A stretch of 49,216 nt of DNA, taken from the NCBI RefSeq assembly GCF_002009015.1, contig NZ_LZDE01000331.1, forward strand, positions 1-49,216, in the 5' to 3' direction. Both the position numbers and the translations under genes were made by a program. The notes below the pieces were generated by a model that ran no database searches, was not told where the DNA came from, and saw only the letters and a list, made by a program, of their open reading frames with translations. Positions 23,678 through 31,956 of the stretch are shown here, piece by piece. Positions within the stretch are counted from its first letter, which is position 1, and every line of letters begins with the position of its first letter. This stretch comes from Microbulbifer mangrovi. Its GTDB lineage: Bacteria; Pseudomonadota; Gammaproteobacteria; Pseudomonadales; Cellvibrionaceae.

Positions 23678-25645
23678 TCAGGCAGGCTCGGGGTTTGGAA
23701 CAACCACCGTGGATTCCGTTTCAGGACCATCCACCATTTCAACGCGCGCCTGCCTCGAGGCATTGTCACCATGGGGCTCCTGCTCGGGGTGATACTCAAC
23801 CACAATATTGCGCCCTCGCTCTTTGGCACAATAAAGGGCGCGATCAGCCTGTCGCAGAAGCTTTTCTACCGGATCACCAGGCGCCCCGTGGGCAACACCG
23901 ATACTGGAAGTAAACTGGATAAAGCCATCCAGACAGGGCAGGCGGACGCTTGCAATATTGTCCCGAAGACGCTCGGCGGTATACAACGAGTCGGGCTTGG
24001 TTTCGGTAAGCAAAAGCGCAAACTCTTCACCGCCAAGGCGGCCAAATACGTCGGTTTCACGAATTTTCGTCTGGATCGTCTGGCTGAACAGACGCAAAGC
24101 CTCGTCACCGACACCGTGTCCGTGGTTGTCGTTAATCGACTTGAAATGATCGATGTCGAACATTAACAGGCTGATGGGGTCCCCTTTTCGCTCGGCGCGC
24201 TTGATACATAACTCTGCCTCTGCGAGAAAGCTGCGGCGATTACGAACGCCAGTGAGCGGATCGGTACGCGCCTCCATTTCCGCCTGAAGCTTGGCTTTTT
24301 CCAGCTCCTCGGTACGCGCGCGCACCTCGCCCTCCAGCTTGACCTTGGACTCTTCCAGGTGACGGCGGTACTGACGCTCCGATTCCAGCCCTTGCAAACG
24401 CACCCGACGCAACTTCAGCCCCATCGCCGCCATGATGGTGACCATCTCGATAAATGAACTCAGTGGCGGCAGGTAGTAATTGACCAGATTGTGCTCGACG
24501 AACCCGAGATCACGCAGGGCCTGGTAAAAAAGCCCCATCAACAGCAGTGTCCAGCCAACCGCAAATACCGCCGCTTCGCTGGAACCCTGCCGCCAACGCA
24601 CCAGGGCGATGACAGTGGAAGCGGGATACAGCAAAAGCGCCAGGGTAATACTGATCAACGCCACGGCCTTCACCTGCAGTAGTGCACTGAATAGCAGGAC
24701 GGCGGCGTTGATCATCATCAGAATGAGGATGTAATCCAGCTTGGGTGTGTATTTGCGAGTCTGTAGGAAGAGTCGGTCGAATATGACTCCGCACAGAATA
24801 CTCACCGCACCCGCGGCGGACATATAACTCCAGTGAAAAGCGTCGCGCAGTAAATACTGGTGGGTAAAACCGAGGATGGTTCCCCATGCCAGGATTTTGG
24901 AAAGACCGTAGACGAAATACGCAAAGAAACTTGTTTCACCGGTCGTCATACCGACGATCAGGGAGAAGAGTGAGATAAGGGCAATTCCACCAAACAGGAA
25001 TGCGACGATGGCAGTTTCCCCGGTGTGGGTCTGACTCAGTTTTTGCGGACTCCAGATCCGCATGGACGGAAACACAAAACCGGCTTCTTCCGAGTCAAAG
25101 CGCACCAGAAACTCCACCGTTTCCCCGGGGGTCAGGGTAACCGGCACCACGAAGCGGTTATGGGAGACCGGGCGGTTGGAAAACGCCTCCCCCATCTCCA
25201 GTTCGGCAATACTTTCAAAACCGCCGCTGCGGTGATCATCAAAGACCGAGCGACGCGCAAACGCCTGCAATCGGATCAACTGATGATCCACATATTCCAG
25301 GTTCAGGGGCACTGGATTACCCGTGGAATTCTCCAACGAAAAATAGGACCAGTAACTGCCCTTTTGCAGTCCTGTGGAACCCGCCCCAGGCAGTGGCTGA
25401 AAGGCACCACCTGCCAACGCTTGCCGCGCATCAACCAGCTCCGCAGCCCCGCTGATATCGTGCCAGATGACCTGCTGGCCGGTACGCTGGTCGCCGTTCT
25501 CATCGGTATCGACGGTAATCGGAGCGACCGCTGCTGGCGCAAGCGCTTCAGTATGGGCCGCAACAGATAGCAGCAGGGTAATCAGCAGAAAGGTAACCCG
25601 CGCAAGCGAAGATACAGCCTGGGGAATTAGAGATGTTGTCATCAT
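23678..25645 (-). CDS. Diguanylate cyclase with 7TMR-DISM sensor
   Basis: A 655-residue inner-membrane enzyme. After a signal sequence, an extracellular 7TMR-DISMED2-type beta domain (about 30-180, including LENSTGNPVPLNLEYVDHQL), seven membrane helices (about 200-400), a coiled coil (about 420-465) and a GGDEF domain (about 480-640). The active site is G538-G-E-E-F542 and the inhibitory I-site RETD sits five residues before it, so it should make cyclic di-GMP from GTP with product inhibition. The N-terminal DISMED2 domain suggests control by an extracellular, probably carbohydrate-like, ligand. Starts at 25645 or 25642 follow AGGA; an ATG at 25702 would add 19 residues. It is monocistronic and convergent with the GDPD gene. 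Confidence 0.92.
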   Translation of the reverse strand: MMTTSLIPQAVSSLARVTFLLITLLLSVAAHTEALAPAAVAPITVDTDENGDQRTGQQVIWHDISGAAELVDARQALAGGAFQPLPGAGSTGLQKGSYWSYFSLENSTGNPVPLNLEYVDHQLIRLQAFARRSVFDDHRSGGFESIAELEMGEAFSNRPVSHNRFVVPVTLTPGETVEFLVRFDSEEAGFVFPSMRIWSPQKLSQTHTGETAIVAFLFGGIALISLFSLIVGMTTGETSFFAYFVYGLSKILAWGTILGFTHQYLLRDAFHWSYMSAAGAVSILCGVIFDRLFLQTRKYTPKLDYILILMMINAAVLLFSALLQVKAVALISITLALLLYPASTVIALVRWRQGSSEAAVFAVGWTLLLMGLFYQALRDLGFVEHNLVNYYLPPLSSFIEMVTIMAAMGLKLRRVRLQGLESERQYRRHLEESKVKLEGEVRARTEELEKAKLQAEMEARTDPLTGVRNRRSFLAEAELCIKRAERKGDPISLLMFDIDHFKSINDNHGHGVGDEALRLFSQTIQTKIRETDVFGRLGGEEFALLLTETKPDSLYTAERLRDNIASVRLPCLDGFIQFTSSIGVAHGAPGDPVEKLLRQADRALYCAKERGRNIVVEYHPEQEPHGDNASRQARVEMVDGPETESTVVVPNPEPA

Positions 25646-26075
25646 TGTCCTGAAAGCCAGGTTGCCGCAGCATGACTGCACGCACGGAGAATCCCGGTTC
25701 ATTATCGACTGTTATTCTTGAGGCCCGCCACAATGGGCCGCAAGCCGGGGGCTGCCCGACCGGGGAAATATTTGAGGAGTGTACCGATTCGTAAAATTTT
25801 TATCATGTCCCTTTCCCCCAACAGAACCGGGCGCTGCAGAAGATTTCGGGGTTTTCGGAGTTGCATCTCGCATCAATAACCCCGCTCCCAGAAAAGCAGG
25901 CCACCAAATTAGCCCTAAAGAGCCATTATTGGAGGCGCTAAAGAGAAATACGTCACACTTCCGACATAGATCACACCAAAAAAAAGGCTGCACAGAAGCA
26001 GCCTTAAGAATTAAATTCCAAATTACATTTTAAATATAAGAATAAATTCCAACCCCATAAATCTAATCGGATAAA
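25646..26075. other. 430-base gap with the crotonase terminator
   Basis: It lies between the start of the diguanylate cyclase gene and the end of the crotonase gene, both on the minus strand. It holds the terminator at 25978-26005 and, nearer 25646, the presumed promoter of the cyclase. No coding signature. Confidence 0.5.
25978..26005 (-). terminator. Intrinsic terminator of the crotonase gene
   Basis: On the minus strand an 8-bp stem (AAGGCTGC, 6-base loop, GCAGCCTT; arms 25998-26005 and 25984-25991) runs into eight T. It lies 70 bases after the crotonase stop codon. Confidence 0.8.
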
Positions 26076-26855
26076 TCAATCAAACTTGGAGAAGTCTGCG
26101 GCACGTTTTTCCATAAATGCCGTGGCGGCTTCGCGAAATTCTTCCGACTGCAATCGCTCCTGGAAATACCCGGCCTCCTGTCGAATGACCGCAAGTCCGC
26201 TCTCCATGGTCCCCTGACGCAACAATTTTTTACTCAGGCGCACCGCCTCCGGTGCTTTTTGCGCAAGCTCGCGGGCGTAAATTCGCGCACGGCTGAGCGC
26301 CTCACCGGAGTACACAACTTCATTGAGAATATTTACATCGGCTGCGGTGTGCGCATCAAATTTTTTGCCCAATAGCAACAGCTCGGAGGCCTTGGCCTGC
26401 CCCATGATCCGCGGCAAAAGGAAGCTGGAGCAGTACTCTGGACACAAGCCCAGGTTGACGAAAGGCATCTGGAACACCGCGTCGTCATCGGCAATCGACA
26501 GATCGCAGTGCAACAGCATGGTGGTACCAATACCCACTGCCGGCCCGCTGACCGAGGCCACGACCGGCTTCGGGAAGTTATACAGCGCCATCATGAACTG
26601 GAATACCGGCGACTCCTCTCCTGTCGCCGAACCACCCAAGAAATCGCTTAGATCGTTACCGCTGGTGAAAGCGCCGCCGGCGCCAGTGAGGATAACCACC
26701 CGTATACCGGGGTCATCGGCAGCACTATGGAGCAGCTCCGCCATGGCCGAGTACATGGCCATGGTCAGCGCGTTCTTGCGCTCTGGCCGATTGATGGTGA
26801 TTTCCAGTACCCGGTCGGATACCTGGGCCTGAATTTCTGCACATGTACTCTGCAT
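26076..26855 (-). CDS. Enoyl-CoA hydratase/isomerase (crotonase) family protein
   Basis: A 259-residue cytosolic enzyme. Crotonase motifs: INRPERKNALTMAMY, the oxyanion-hole segments GGAFTSGNDLSDF and SGPAVGIGTTMLLHCDLSIA, and PFVNLGLCPEYCSSFLLPRI. The LGLCPEYCSS segment with its single Glu resembles delta3,delta2-enoyl-CoA isomerases (ECI2-like) more than hydratases, which use two Glu, so it may isomerise double bonds of unsaturated fatty acyl-CoAs during beta-oxidation. The start at 26855 has GGAG six bases upstream; an upstream TTG/ATG-type extension to 26954 is not family-like. It is transcribed divergently from kynA. Confidence 0.88.
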   Translation of the reverse strand: MQSTCAEIQAQVSDRVLEITINRPERKNALTMAMYSAMAELLHSAADDPGIRVVILTGAGGAFTSGNDLSDFLGGSATGEESPVFQFMMALYNFPKPVVASVSGPAVGIGTTMLLHCDLSIADDDAVFQMPFVNLGLCPEYCSSFLLPRIMGQAKASELLLLGKKFDAHTAADVNILNEVVYSGEALSRARIYARELAQKAPEAVRLSKKLLRQGTMESGLAVIRQEAGYFQERLQSEEFREAATAFMEKRAADFSKFD

Positions 26856-27185
26856 AGCGGACTCCGCATTTTTGCTGGTTATCACAGGTTTATAGCCCCG
26901 GCGAGCAGGCGCCAGCGGGCAGGCGGTATGACCCAAATAAACAATTATGGTCACAGACCGAAAGACACTAGTTTAGCCACTCCCCCCTCCCACACGAGGT
27001 CCAATTCGACCAGTTTGGGTTACGGATTCTGAAACAACTTCGACAAACAGACTTTTCCAATCTGGACGACACAGACCTTATAATGTGACCAAACTTTGCC
27101 TAATTTATGCAATTTCAGATTCACTAGCCTGCAGAAACCGGTATAACCATTTCGGTCGCAGGGGAAGACGAGGAAAGTTCTCAAT
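26856..27185. other. 330-base divergent promoter region (crotonase / kynA)
   Basis: It lies between two divergent genes. On the plus strand it contains a perfect -10 box for kynA (27079-27084). No repeat, coding sequence or operator-like palindrome was noticed. Confidence 0.5.
27054..27084 (+). promoter_or_regulatory. Probable kynA promoter
   Basis: TATAAT at 27079-27084 is a perfect -10 box about 100 bases before the kynA start. The best -35 candidate upstream (TTTCCA, 27054-27059) is weak and spaced by 19, so an activator may be needed. Confidence 0.5.
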
Positions 27186-27968
27186 ATGACCGTGACCTAC
27201 AGCTCCTACCTCAAGGTAGACGATCTACTGAAGTGCCAACAGCCATTGTCGGAGGGCCCGGAGCACGATGAGCTGCTGTTTATCGTGATTCACCAGAGCT
27301 ACGAGCTCTGGTTCAAACAACTGCTGCACGAATTGGACTTCCTGGTGCGCCTGTTCAATGCCGGCGAGCGCAATCGCGCCCTGCACACACTGAAACGGGT
27401 GGATGCCATCTATCGCACCCTGATCCAGCAGGTAGACATCCTGGAGACATTAACCCCACTTGAGTTCATGTCATTTCGCGACCGCCTCTCTACCGCCAGC
27501 GGCTTTCAGTCCTACCAGTTCCGCGAGCTGGAGTTCCTGTACGGCGCGAAAGATGCGAAGAAGCTGGAGAATTACGAGCCAGGTTCAGAACACTACCAGC
27601 GCCTGCAGAAGCGCCTGCAGGCACCGACCCTGTGGGATGCCTTCCTGCGCTTCCTGGCCCATGAGGGGCACGAGATTCCGACCGCTGTACTGGAGCGGGA
27701 CTTCAGCCTGGTAGCAGCCCCATCCAGCGCCGTACAGAAGGTGCTGATCGACGTGTACAGGAATGACCCGCTGGTAAGCGATATCTGCGAGGCACTGGTA
27801 GATATCGATACATCCCTGCAGCAGTGGCGTTACCGACACGTAAAGATGGTGGAGCGCACCATCGGCAGCAAGATGGGCACCGGTGGTTCCAGCGGAGTTG
27901 GCTATCTGCAGAGCACTCTGTTCAAGCCCGTGTTCCCGGACCTGTGGGCCATTCGCTCGGAGTTCTGA
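27186..27968 (+). CDS. kynA: Tryptophan 2,3-dioxygenase
   Basis: This heme enzyme oxidises L-tryptophan to N-formylkynurenine, the first step of the kynurenine pathway, in the cytosol. The 260-residue protein carries the family's substrate segment FIVIHQSYELWFKQLLHEL (His36), the SFRDRL and GFQSYQFRELEFLYG motifs, and the heme segment YRHVKMVERTIGSKMGTGGS (axial His218), followed by SSGVGYL. No kynureninase or formamidase gene is adjacent, so the pathway is completed elsewhere or used only for catabolic entry. The ATG follows GAGGAAAG. It ends at a bidirectional terminator shared with the convergent exbD gene. Confidence 0.96.
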   Translation: MTVTYSSYLKVDDLLKCQQPLSEGPEHDELLFIVIHQSYELWFKQLLHELDFLVRLFNAGERNRALHTLKRVDAIYRTLIQQVDILETLTPLEFMSFRDRLSTASGFQSYQFRELEFLYGAKDAKKLENYEPGSEHYQRLQKRLQAPTLWDAFLRFLAHEGHEIPTAVLERDFSLVAAPSSAVQKVLIDVYRNDPLVSDICEALVDIDTSLQQWRYRHVKMVERTIGSKMGTGGSSGVGYLQSTLFKPVFPDLWAIRSEF

Positions 27969-27987
27969 AGACCAAGCTACAGACACA

Positions 27988-28015
27988 AAAAAAGCCAGCA
28001 TTTGCTGGCTTTTTT
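27988..28015. terminator. Bidirectional intrinsic terminator between kynA and exbD
   Basis: GCCAGCA (27994-28000) pairs with TGCTGGC (28003-28009). An A-run before and a T-run after make it work on both strands. It lies 20 bases past the kynA stop and 29 before the exbD stop. Confidence 0.85.
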
Positions 28016-28043
28016 ATCCTGTGAGGGAGATACCGTCAGAGAG

Positions 28044-28472
28044 TTATCTCTTGTCGTCGAACGGTACCAATGAAACCTGAATATTCGGGTTCACCTCTTT
28101 CGCTGCATCGGCGATGGTCACGTAAGTGTCCGCGCTCGATTTGTTGTGCGCGCGTACAATCACGATGGCCTGCGGGTTTTCCGCAAACATCTGTGCGATA
28201 CGGGCACGCACAGCACGGCTATCAATCCGATTCTGCCCCATCCAGATCTCGTCAGCAGAATTCACTGTAATCAGGATGTTCTGCTTATCCGGGTCCGGCG
28301 GAGTCTGTTCAGTCTGATCCGGATCAGGCACGTTCACGTCCAGCGCCTTCTCTTTTACGAAGGATGCCGTCACGATAAAGAAGATCAGCATGATAAACAC
28401 AACGTCCAGCATGGGCGTCAGATCAATATCGGCCTTTTCTTCTTCTACGGCCTTACCGCGTCGTCTACTCAT
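28044..28472 (-). CDS. exbD: ExbD/TolR-family biopolymer transport protein
   Basis: A 142-residue inner-membrane protein: short basic/acidic cytoplasmic tail, one helix preceded by IDLTPMLDVVFIMLIFFIV, where the Asp of MLDVV is the proton-carrying residue of the family, then a periplasmic domain (QNILITVNSADEIWMGQNRI, AIVIVRAHNKSSADTYVTI). Normally it works with ExbB in a proton-driven motor that energises TonB. Here no ExbB or TonB gene is adjacent: the neighbours are kynA and mgsA. It must pair with an ExbB encoded elsewhere. The ATG at 28472 has no strong ribosome site. Confidence 0.88.
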   Translation of the reverse strand: MSRRRGKAVEEEKADIDLTPMLDVVFIMLIFFIVTASFVKEKALDVNVPDPDQTEQTPPDPDKQNILITVNSADEIWMGQNRIDSRAVRARIAQMFAENPQAIVIVRAHNKSSADTYVTIADAAKEVNPNIQVSLVPFDDKR

Positions 28473-28639
28473 AAAACACCGTACTGTTTTTTAATTCGAA
28501 TTCGCCGGTTACACCGGTCTAATCAGGTGGGGAAGATTGCCGGGAAATGGCCATCAATGCAAGTGCAACCTGTGCACCCTACATATACCCCTTTAGAATC
28601 AATGACTTATATCACACTAATCGAGCAAAAGCTCAAAAA

Positions 28640-29110
28640 TCACACAGCCAATTCGTCCTTTCGCGCCGCCAGATAGCCCTGATAGTCAGGTACTTGACGG
28701 GGAAAACTGCGGGTCATCAGCTCGGAATGGATCATCATATCGGCACTGCTGGCATTGCAGGCCACCGGGATATTCCACACCGCCGCTATCCTCAGCAAGG
28801 CCTTGACGTCGGGGTCATGGGGCATCGGCTCGAAGGGATCCCAGAAAAACACCAGGATATCCACCTCGCCCTGACAAATCCTGGCGCCGAGCTGCTGATC
28901 GCCCCCCATAGGGCCGCTGAACAACTGCTCCACCGGCATGCCGGTAGCGGCCTCAATCTTGCTGCCAGTGGTCCCGGTACCCAGCAAGTGGTGCTGTTCG
29001 AGTATGCTCTTATGCTGACGACACCACTCGATCAATGCGGTCTTGCGGTTGTCATGCGCCACCAGCGCAATGCGCTTCTGCGCGGCAATCGGCTGATCAA
29101 TATAATCCAC
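28640..29110 (-). CDS. mgsA: Methylglyoxal synthase
   Basis: It converts dihydroxyacetone phosphate to methylglyoxal and phosphate, a bypass relieving phosphate shortage in glycolysis. With the GTG start at 29110 the protein has 156 residues, close to the E. coli enzyme (152), and the key residues keep E. coli numbering: Asp71 in SGPMGGDQQ and His98 in PMPHDPDVKA. Other motifs are RIALVAHDNRK, ATGTT-type LGTGTTGSKIEAATG and WNIPVACN. A longer frame to 29272 exists but adds 54 residues with no family match; a GGGGG stretch lies before the GTG. It is divergent from the small gene at 29376. Confidence 0.93.
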   Translation of the reverse strand: MDYIDQPIAAQKRIALVAHDNRKTALIEWCRQHKSILEQHHLLGTGTTGSKIEAATGMPVEQLFSGPMGGDQQLGARICQGEVDILVFFWDPFEPMPHDPDVKALLRIAAVWNIPVACNASSADMMIHSELMTRSFPRQVPDYQGYLAARKDELAV

Positions 29111-29375
29111 ATAGCCCCCAGAGGAATCTGCTCTATTCGGTTGCGCCCCCCAAATATGCCGGGGGCACTCACTGATTATGCTAAATTCCGCGTCCTGCAT
29201 CCATCGCAAGAGTCCGATGCCGCTATCCGCTGGCCTGCCACAGCTAATCGGCCGGGAGACACGGCCTGACAATACTGGCTAATACCGGGTAGAGCATCCC
29301 GTCGTGGTGCGTATAATCCGCCCCACTGAGAATGCATGGCCTGTTGTGCACATGCCTACCTATATAGGAGTGATT

Positions 29376-29807
29376 ATGAGTGTCGGTGCCTGGGAACCAG
29401 ACAACCAAGCTTCCAACGATCAACCGCGTACGGAGATCGATCACGCGCTGATAAACCGCATCATCAATGCAATAAATGAAGCGGACAGTGCGGACACAGA
29501 TGGGAACCGTGCACCGGAGCTCAAGTCCTTCGAGCAGGAACTACTTTCCGCCAGTTGGCTTGCGGGCCTGCCTGCCACCCAGTGGCTGGAAGAAGCATCC
29601 CGCTGGGACAGCACCCAGATCTGGGCACTGATCCGTTTCTTCACTCTGGCAGAAATGCAGTTACAGGATTGGCAGGGGGGCGCCGAGTCACCGGTCATTC
29701 CCCTGGCCAAATCTCTGCGCCAGCGCAAGACGCCGCTTCAGCGGGAGCAATTGCTGTGGATTCGCCAGCATTCCGACAACCGCTACCTGCCGTACGGACC
29801 GCTTTAG
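29376..29807 (+). CDS. Small conserved-looking hypothetical protein
   Basis: A 143-residue soluble protein without signal or membrane helix. Mostly helical: HALINRIINAINEAD, LKSFEQELLSASWLAGLPAT, TQIWALIRFFTLAEMQLQDW, and a tail ending in QLLWIRQHSDNRYLPYGPL. The ATG at 29376 follows AGGAG at five bases. It is divergent from mgsA and ends at a bidirectional terminator. I do not recognise a family and infer no function; the well-formed ribosome site and normal composition support a real gene. Confidence 0.65.
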   Translation: MSVGAWEPDNQASNDQPRTEIDHALINRIINAINEADSADTDGNRAPELKSFEQELLSASWLAGLPATQWLEEASRWDSTQIWALIRFFTLAEMQLQDWQGGAESPVIPLAKSLRQRKTPLQREQLLWIRQHSDNRYLPYGPL

Positions 29808-29892
29808 TCGGGGCAAGTTTGCTTAGTGTGCCAGCTCTTACGAGCTATTGTTTGGGAAATCCCCACAGAGCCGCAATTGATTCTGCCCAATA

Positions 29893-29928
29893 AAAAAGGC
29901 GTAGTGAAATATCCACTACGCCTTTTTT
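29893..29928. terminator. Bidirectional intrinsic terminator
   Basis: GGCGTAGTG (29898-29906) pairs with CACTACGCC (29914-29922) around a 7-base loop, flanked by an A-run and a T-run of six. It separates the convergent genes ending at 29807 and 29991. Confidence 0.88.
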
Positions 29929-29990
29929 ATTGCCACCAGCTTCCGCTTATTAACGCCGCGTCAAATTAACGCCCAGCGCAACAATGCTAC

Positions 29991-30890
29991 TCAATCATCG
30001 ATTCGAAACAGCTGCCCGCGCAGCACACCCGCACTCGCGGGAACCCGGTAATTCGTCGACAGATCCCGCCATAGGACATAGCCCTCATTATCCATCAACC
30101 AGGCACTGGGACGCGCAGCATCCCGCACCCATGGACGCAGAATGAGCGGTGCCGCAGAACGGGCAACAAATGCAGAAGCATTTTCGCCATCTACATCCAG
30201 TTGCCGCGGTGGGACCAGGTTCAAATTGCGTCCCGTACTTCCCCCAGATCCATTACCGCTTGCGCCCTTTTCCTCAGTGTCCAGCCCGCCGCCCTGCGCC
30301 GGCCACTTATGCTCAGGCTGCGTGCTAAACAGGACCAAGCCGATACCCTGTCGAACCAGGTCCTGCTGCAGCGCCCGGATCTGGTGCAACTGCACGCGAC
30401 TATCAGCGCAATAACTTCCGCGCATGAATACCACCAGTACACCGCGTAACTGTCGCTCACGACAAAAGTTCTCAGCCTGCCATTTTTTGTCACCCGCAAG
30501 CGCAATTGCAGGGAACTTCGTATCAACCAAAGGCATTTGGGGATGGCCCACCGCACTCAGGTGATAAAGGTAAACCAGCAGGACGAACAGATTGCATAGC
30601 GACAGGTATATCGGTAGCCCGCGCTCCGTATCCGTCAATAAAACGATTGCGAGGCCGATCAGCACACCGGAAAAAGCCCCCGGCTCTCGCAAATCGCCGG
30701 TTAATGTTTCCGGTTTCAGGTAACGTAGCAGCATCCATACAGGTAATGCCCATGCATTAATTAACAGCCCTATCCAGGCGAATAAAGAAGAGCTCCCACC
30801 GCCGTTCGCAATCGCGTAAATAGCACCGAATCCACAGAGCAACATCCAGAAAAACGCGATAAATGTAAAAAAAACCTTAAATTTATTCAT
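29991..30890 (-). CDS. Membrane protein with C-terminal peroxiredoxin/thioredoxin-like domain
   Basis: A 299-residue protein with about four N-terminal membrane helices (FFTFIAFFWMLLCGFGAIYA, FAWIGLLINAWALPVWML, GVLIGLAIVLLTD, YLSLCNLFVLLVYLYHL) and then an AhpC/TSA-like domain (about 120-299). The segment VLVVFMRGSYCADSRVQL corresponds to the peroxiredoxin active-site strand, with a single Cys where redox proteins often have CxxC. A later segment (PSAWLMDNEGYVLWRDLS) matches the cis-Pro-containing strand. An insertion rich in Gly/Ser (about 220-240) separates the halves. It could be a one-Cys peroxidase or a redox-dead carrier protein; the former is not established. Confidence 0.68.
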   Translation of the reverse strand: MNKFKVFFTFIAFFWMLLCGFGAIYAIANGGGSSSLFAWIGLLINAWALPVWMLLRYLKPETLTGDLREPGAFSGVLIGLAIVLLTDTERGLPIYLSLCNLFVLLVYLYHLSAVGHPQMPLVDTKFPAIALAGDKKWQAENFCRERQLRGVLVVFMRGSYCADSRVQLHQIRALQQDLVRQGIGLVLFSTQPEHKWPAQGGGLDTEEKGASGNGSGGSTGRNLNLVPPRQLDVDGENASAFVARSAAPLILRPWVRDAARPSAWLMDNEGYVLWRDLSTNYRVPASAGVLRGQLFRIDD

Positions 30891-31013
30891 TACAGAGTAA
30901 AAACACCCTTAAAACACTTGCATTCAAGCATATAAATAAGCTGCAATTAGCGCGATGAATTCCACTCATCCAAAATAACACCTAAATACTAAATTTAGAT
31001 ACAGGGATATTTT

Positions 31014-31871
31014 ATGGCCGCACGTAAATCTGCCAAAAAAGTGAATGCCGTTGCGAAGTTGGAAGCTGAACTCGCCTCGTTGAAAGCCCAGCTGGAAAAA
31101 GCGCGCAGCACCCAAGAAGCTGCCGCTAAAAAGGAAGCTGATAAGGCCTCCAAAGAAGCTGACACAGCAGCAAAGAAAGCTGCCGCAGCTGCCGCCAAGG
31201 TAAAAGCAGCACGGGCGAAAAAGAAATCCGCCGCTCAACAGAAGCAATTGAAAGCCGCCCAGACTGCCGCCGCTGCCGCTAAAAAGGCCGCCACCGCAGC
31301 CAAGTCCGCAGCTACCGATGCCAAGTCCAAGCTGGCCGTGATCAGTGCCGATAACAAGCTGGCCACCAAAATTGCCAAGGCTGTAGCCAAGGAAGAATCC
31401 GCCATCTCCAAGAAGCTGGCCGCTGCTGAGAAGAAGAAAGCTGCTGCCGCAGCCAAAAAAGCTGCCGCTGCTGCCAAGAAGAAGGCCGCTGCAGACAAGA
31501 AGAAAGCCGCTGCTGCCGCCAAGAAAGCCGCTGCCGCTGCTAAAAAGAAAGCCGCCGCCGCTAAGAAGAAGGCCGCAGCCGCAGCCAAGAAGAAGGCTGC
31601 TGCCGAGAAGCAAAAAGCTGCTGCTGCCAAAAAGAAGGCTGCTGAAAAAGCCAAGAAAACCGCTGCCAAGACCAAGGCTAAAGCCAAGACTGCAGCTAAG
31701 AAGAAGCCTGGTCGTCCGGCCAAGAAAGCTGCCACCAAAACTGCCGCTAAAAAGCCGGGGCGTCCGGCCAAGTCCGCTGCAGCCAAGAAAAAGCCGGGTC
31801 GTCCGGCCAAGTCCGGTGCAGCCAAGAAAGCACCAGCTCGTCGCGGTCGTCCGCCGAAAGCTAAAGCCTAA
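31014..31871 (+). CDS. Histone H1-like, AlgP-like Lys/Ala-rich DNA-binding protein
   Basis: A 285-residue protein made of Lys and Ala. After a coiled-coil start (KLEAELASLKAQLEKARS) it is an array of KKAAAAAKKKAAA-type repeats (about 130-215). The C-terminus has four AT-hook-like GRP cores (KKPGRPAKK, twice KKPGRPAKS, and RRGRPPKAKA). This is the AlgP/AlgR3 class of histone H1-like regulators, which bind DNA nonspecifically and influence transcription (alginate genes in Pseudomonas). Repeat sequences of this kind vary in length between strains by slippage. An excellent terminator follows. Gene symbol omitted because orthology to algP is not shown. Confidence 0.85.
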   Translation: MAARKSAKKVNAVAKLEAELASLKAQLEKARSTQEAAAKKEADKASKEADTAAKKAAAAAAKVKAARAKKKSAAQQKQLKAAQTAAAAAKKAATAAKSAATDAKSKLAVISADNKLATKIAKAVAKEESAISKKLAAAEKKKAAAAAKKAAAAAKKKAAADKKKAAAAAKKAAAAAKKKAAAAKKKAAAAAKKKAAAEKQKAAAAKKKAAEKAKKTAAKTKAKAKTAAKKKPGRPAKKAATKTAAKKPGRPAKSAAAKKKPGRPAKSGAAKKAPARRGRPPKAKA

Positions 31872-31896
31872 GCTGTCATTGCTGGCAGATAGAACG

Positions 31897-31924
31897 AAAA
31901 AACCCCGGCTTGCCGGGGTTTTTT
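31897..31924. terminator. Bidirectional intrinsic terminator
   Basis: ACCCCGGC (31902-31909) pairs with GCCGGGGT (31912-31919) over a tight loop with A-run before and T-run after. It serves the histone-like gene and the convergent RND pump gene. Confidence 0.9.
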
Positions 31925-31956
31925 CGTTTTGGATCCAAACAAGTTCAATACCTTGA

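Noticed and set aside
31430..31690. Short near-repeats that could be taken for a CRISPR or satellite array
   Set aside because: They are in-frame Lys/Ala codons of the histone-like gene with no constant-length spacers.
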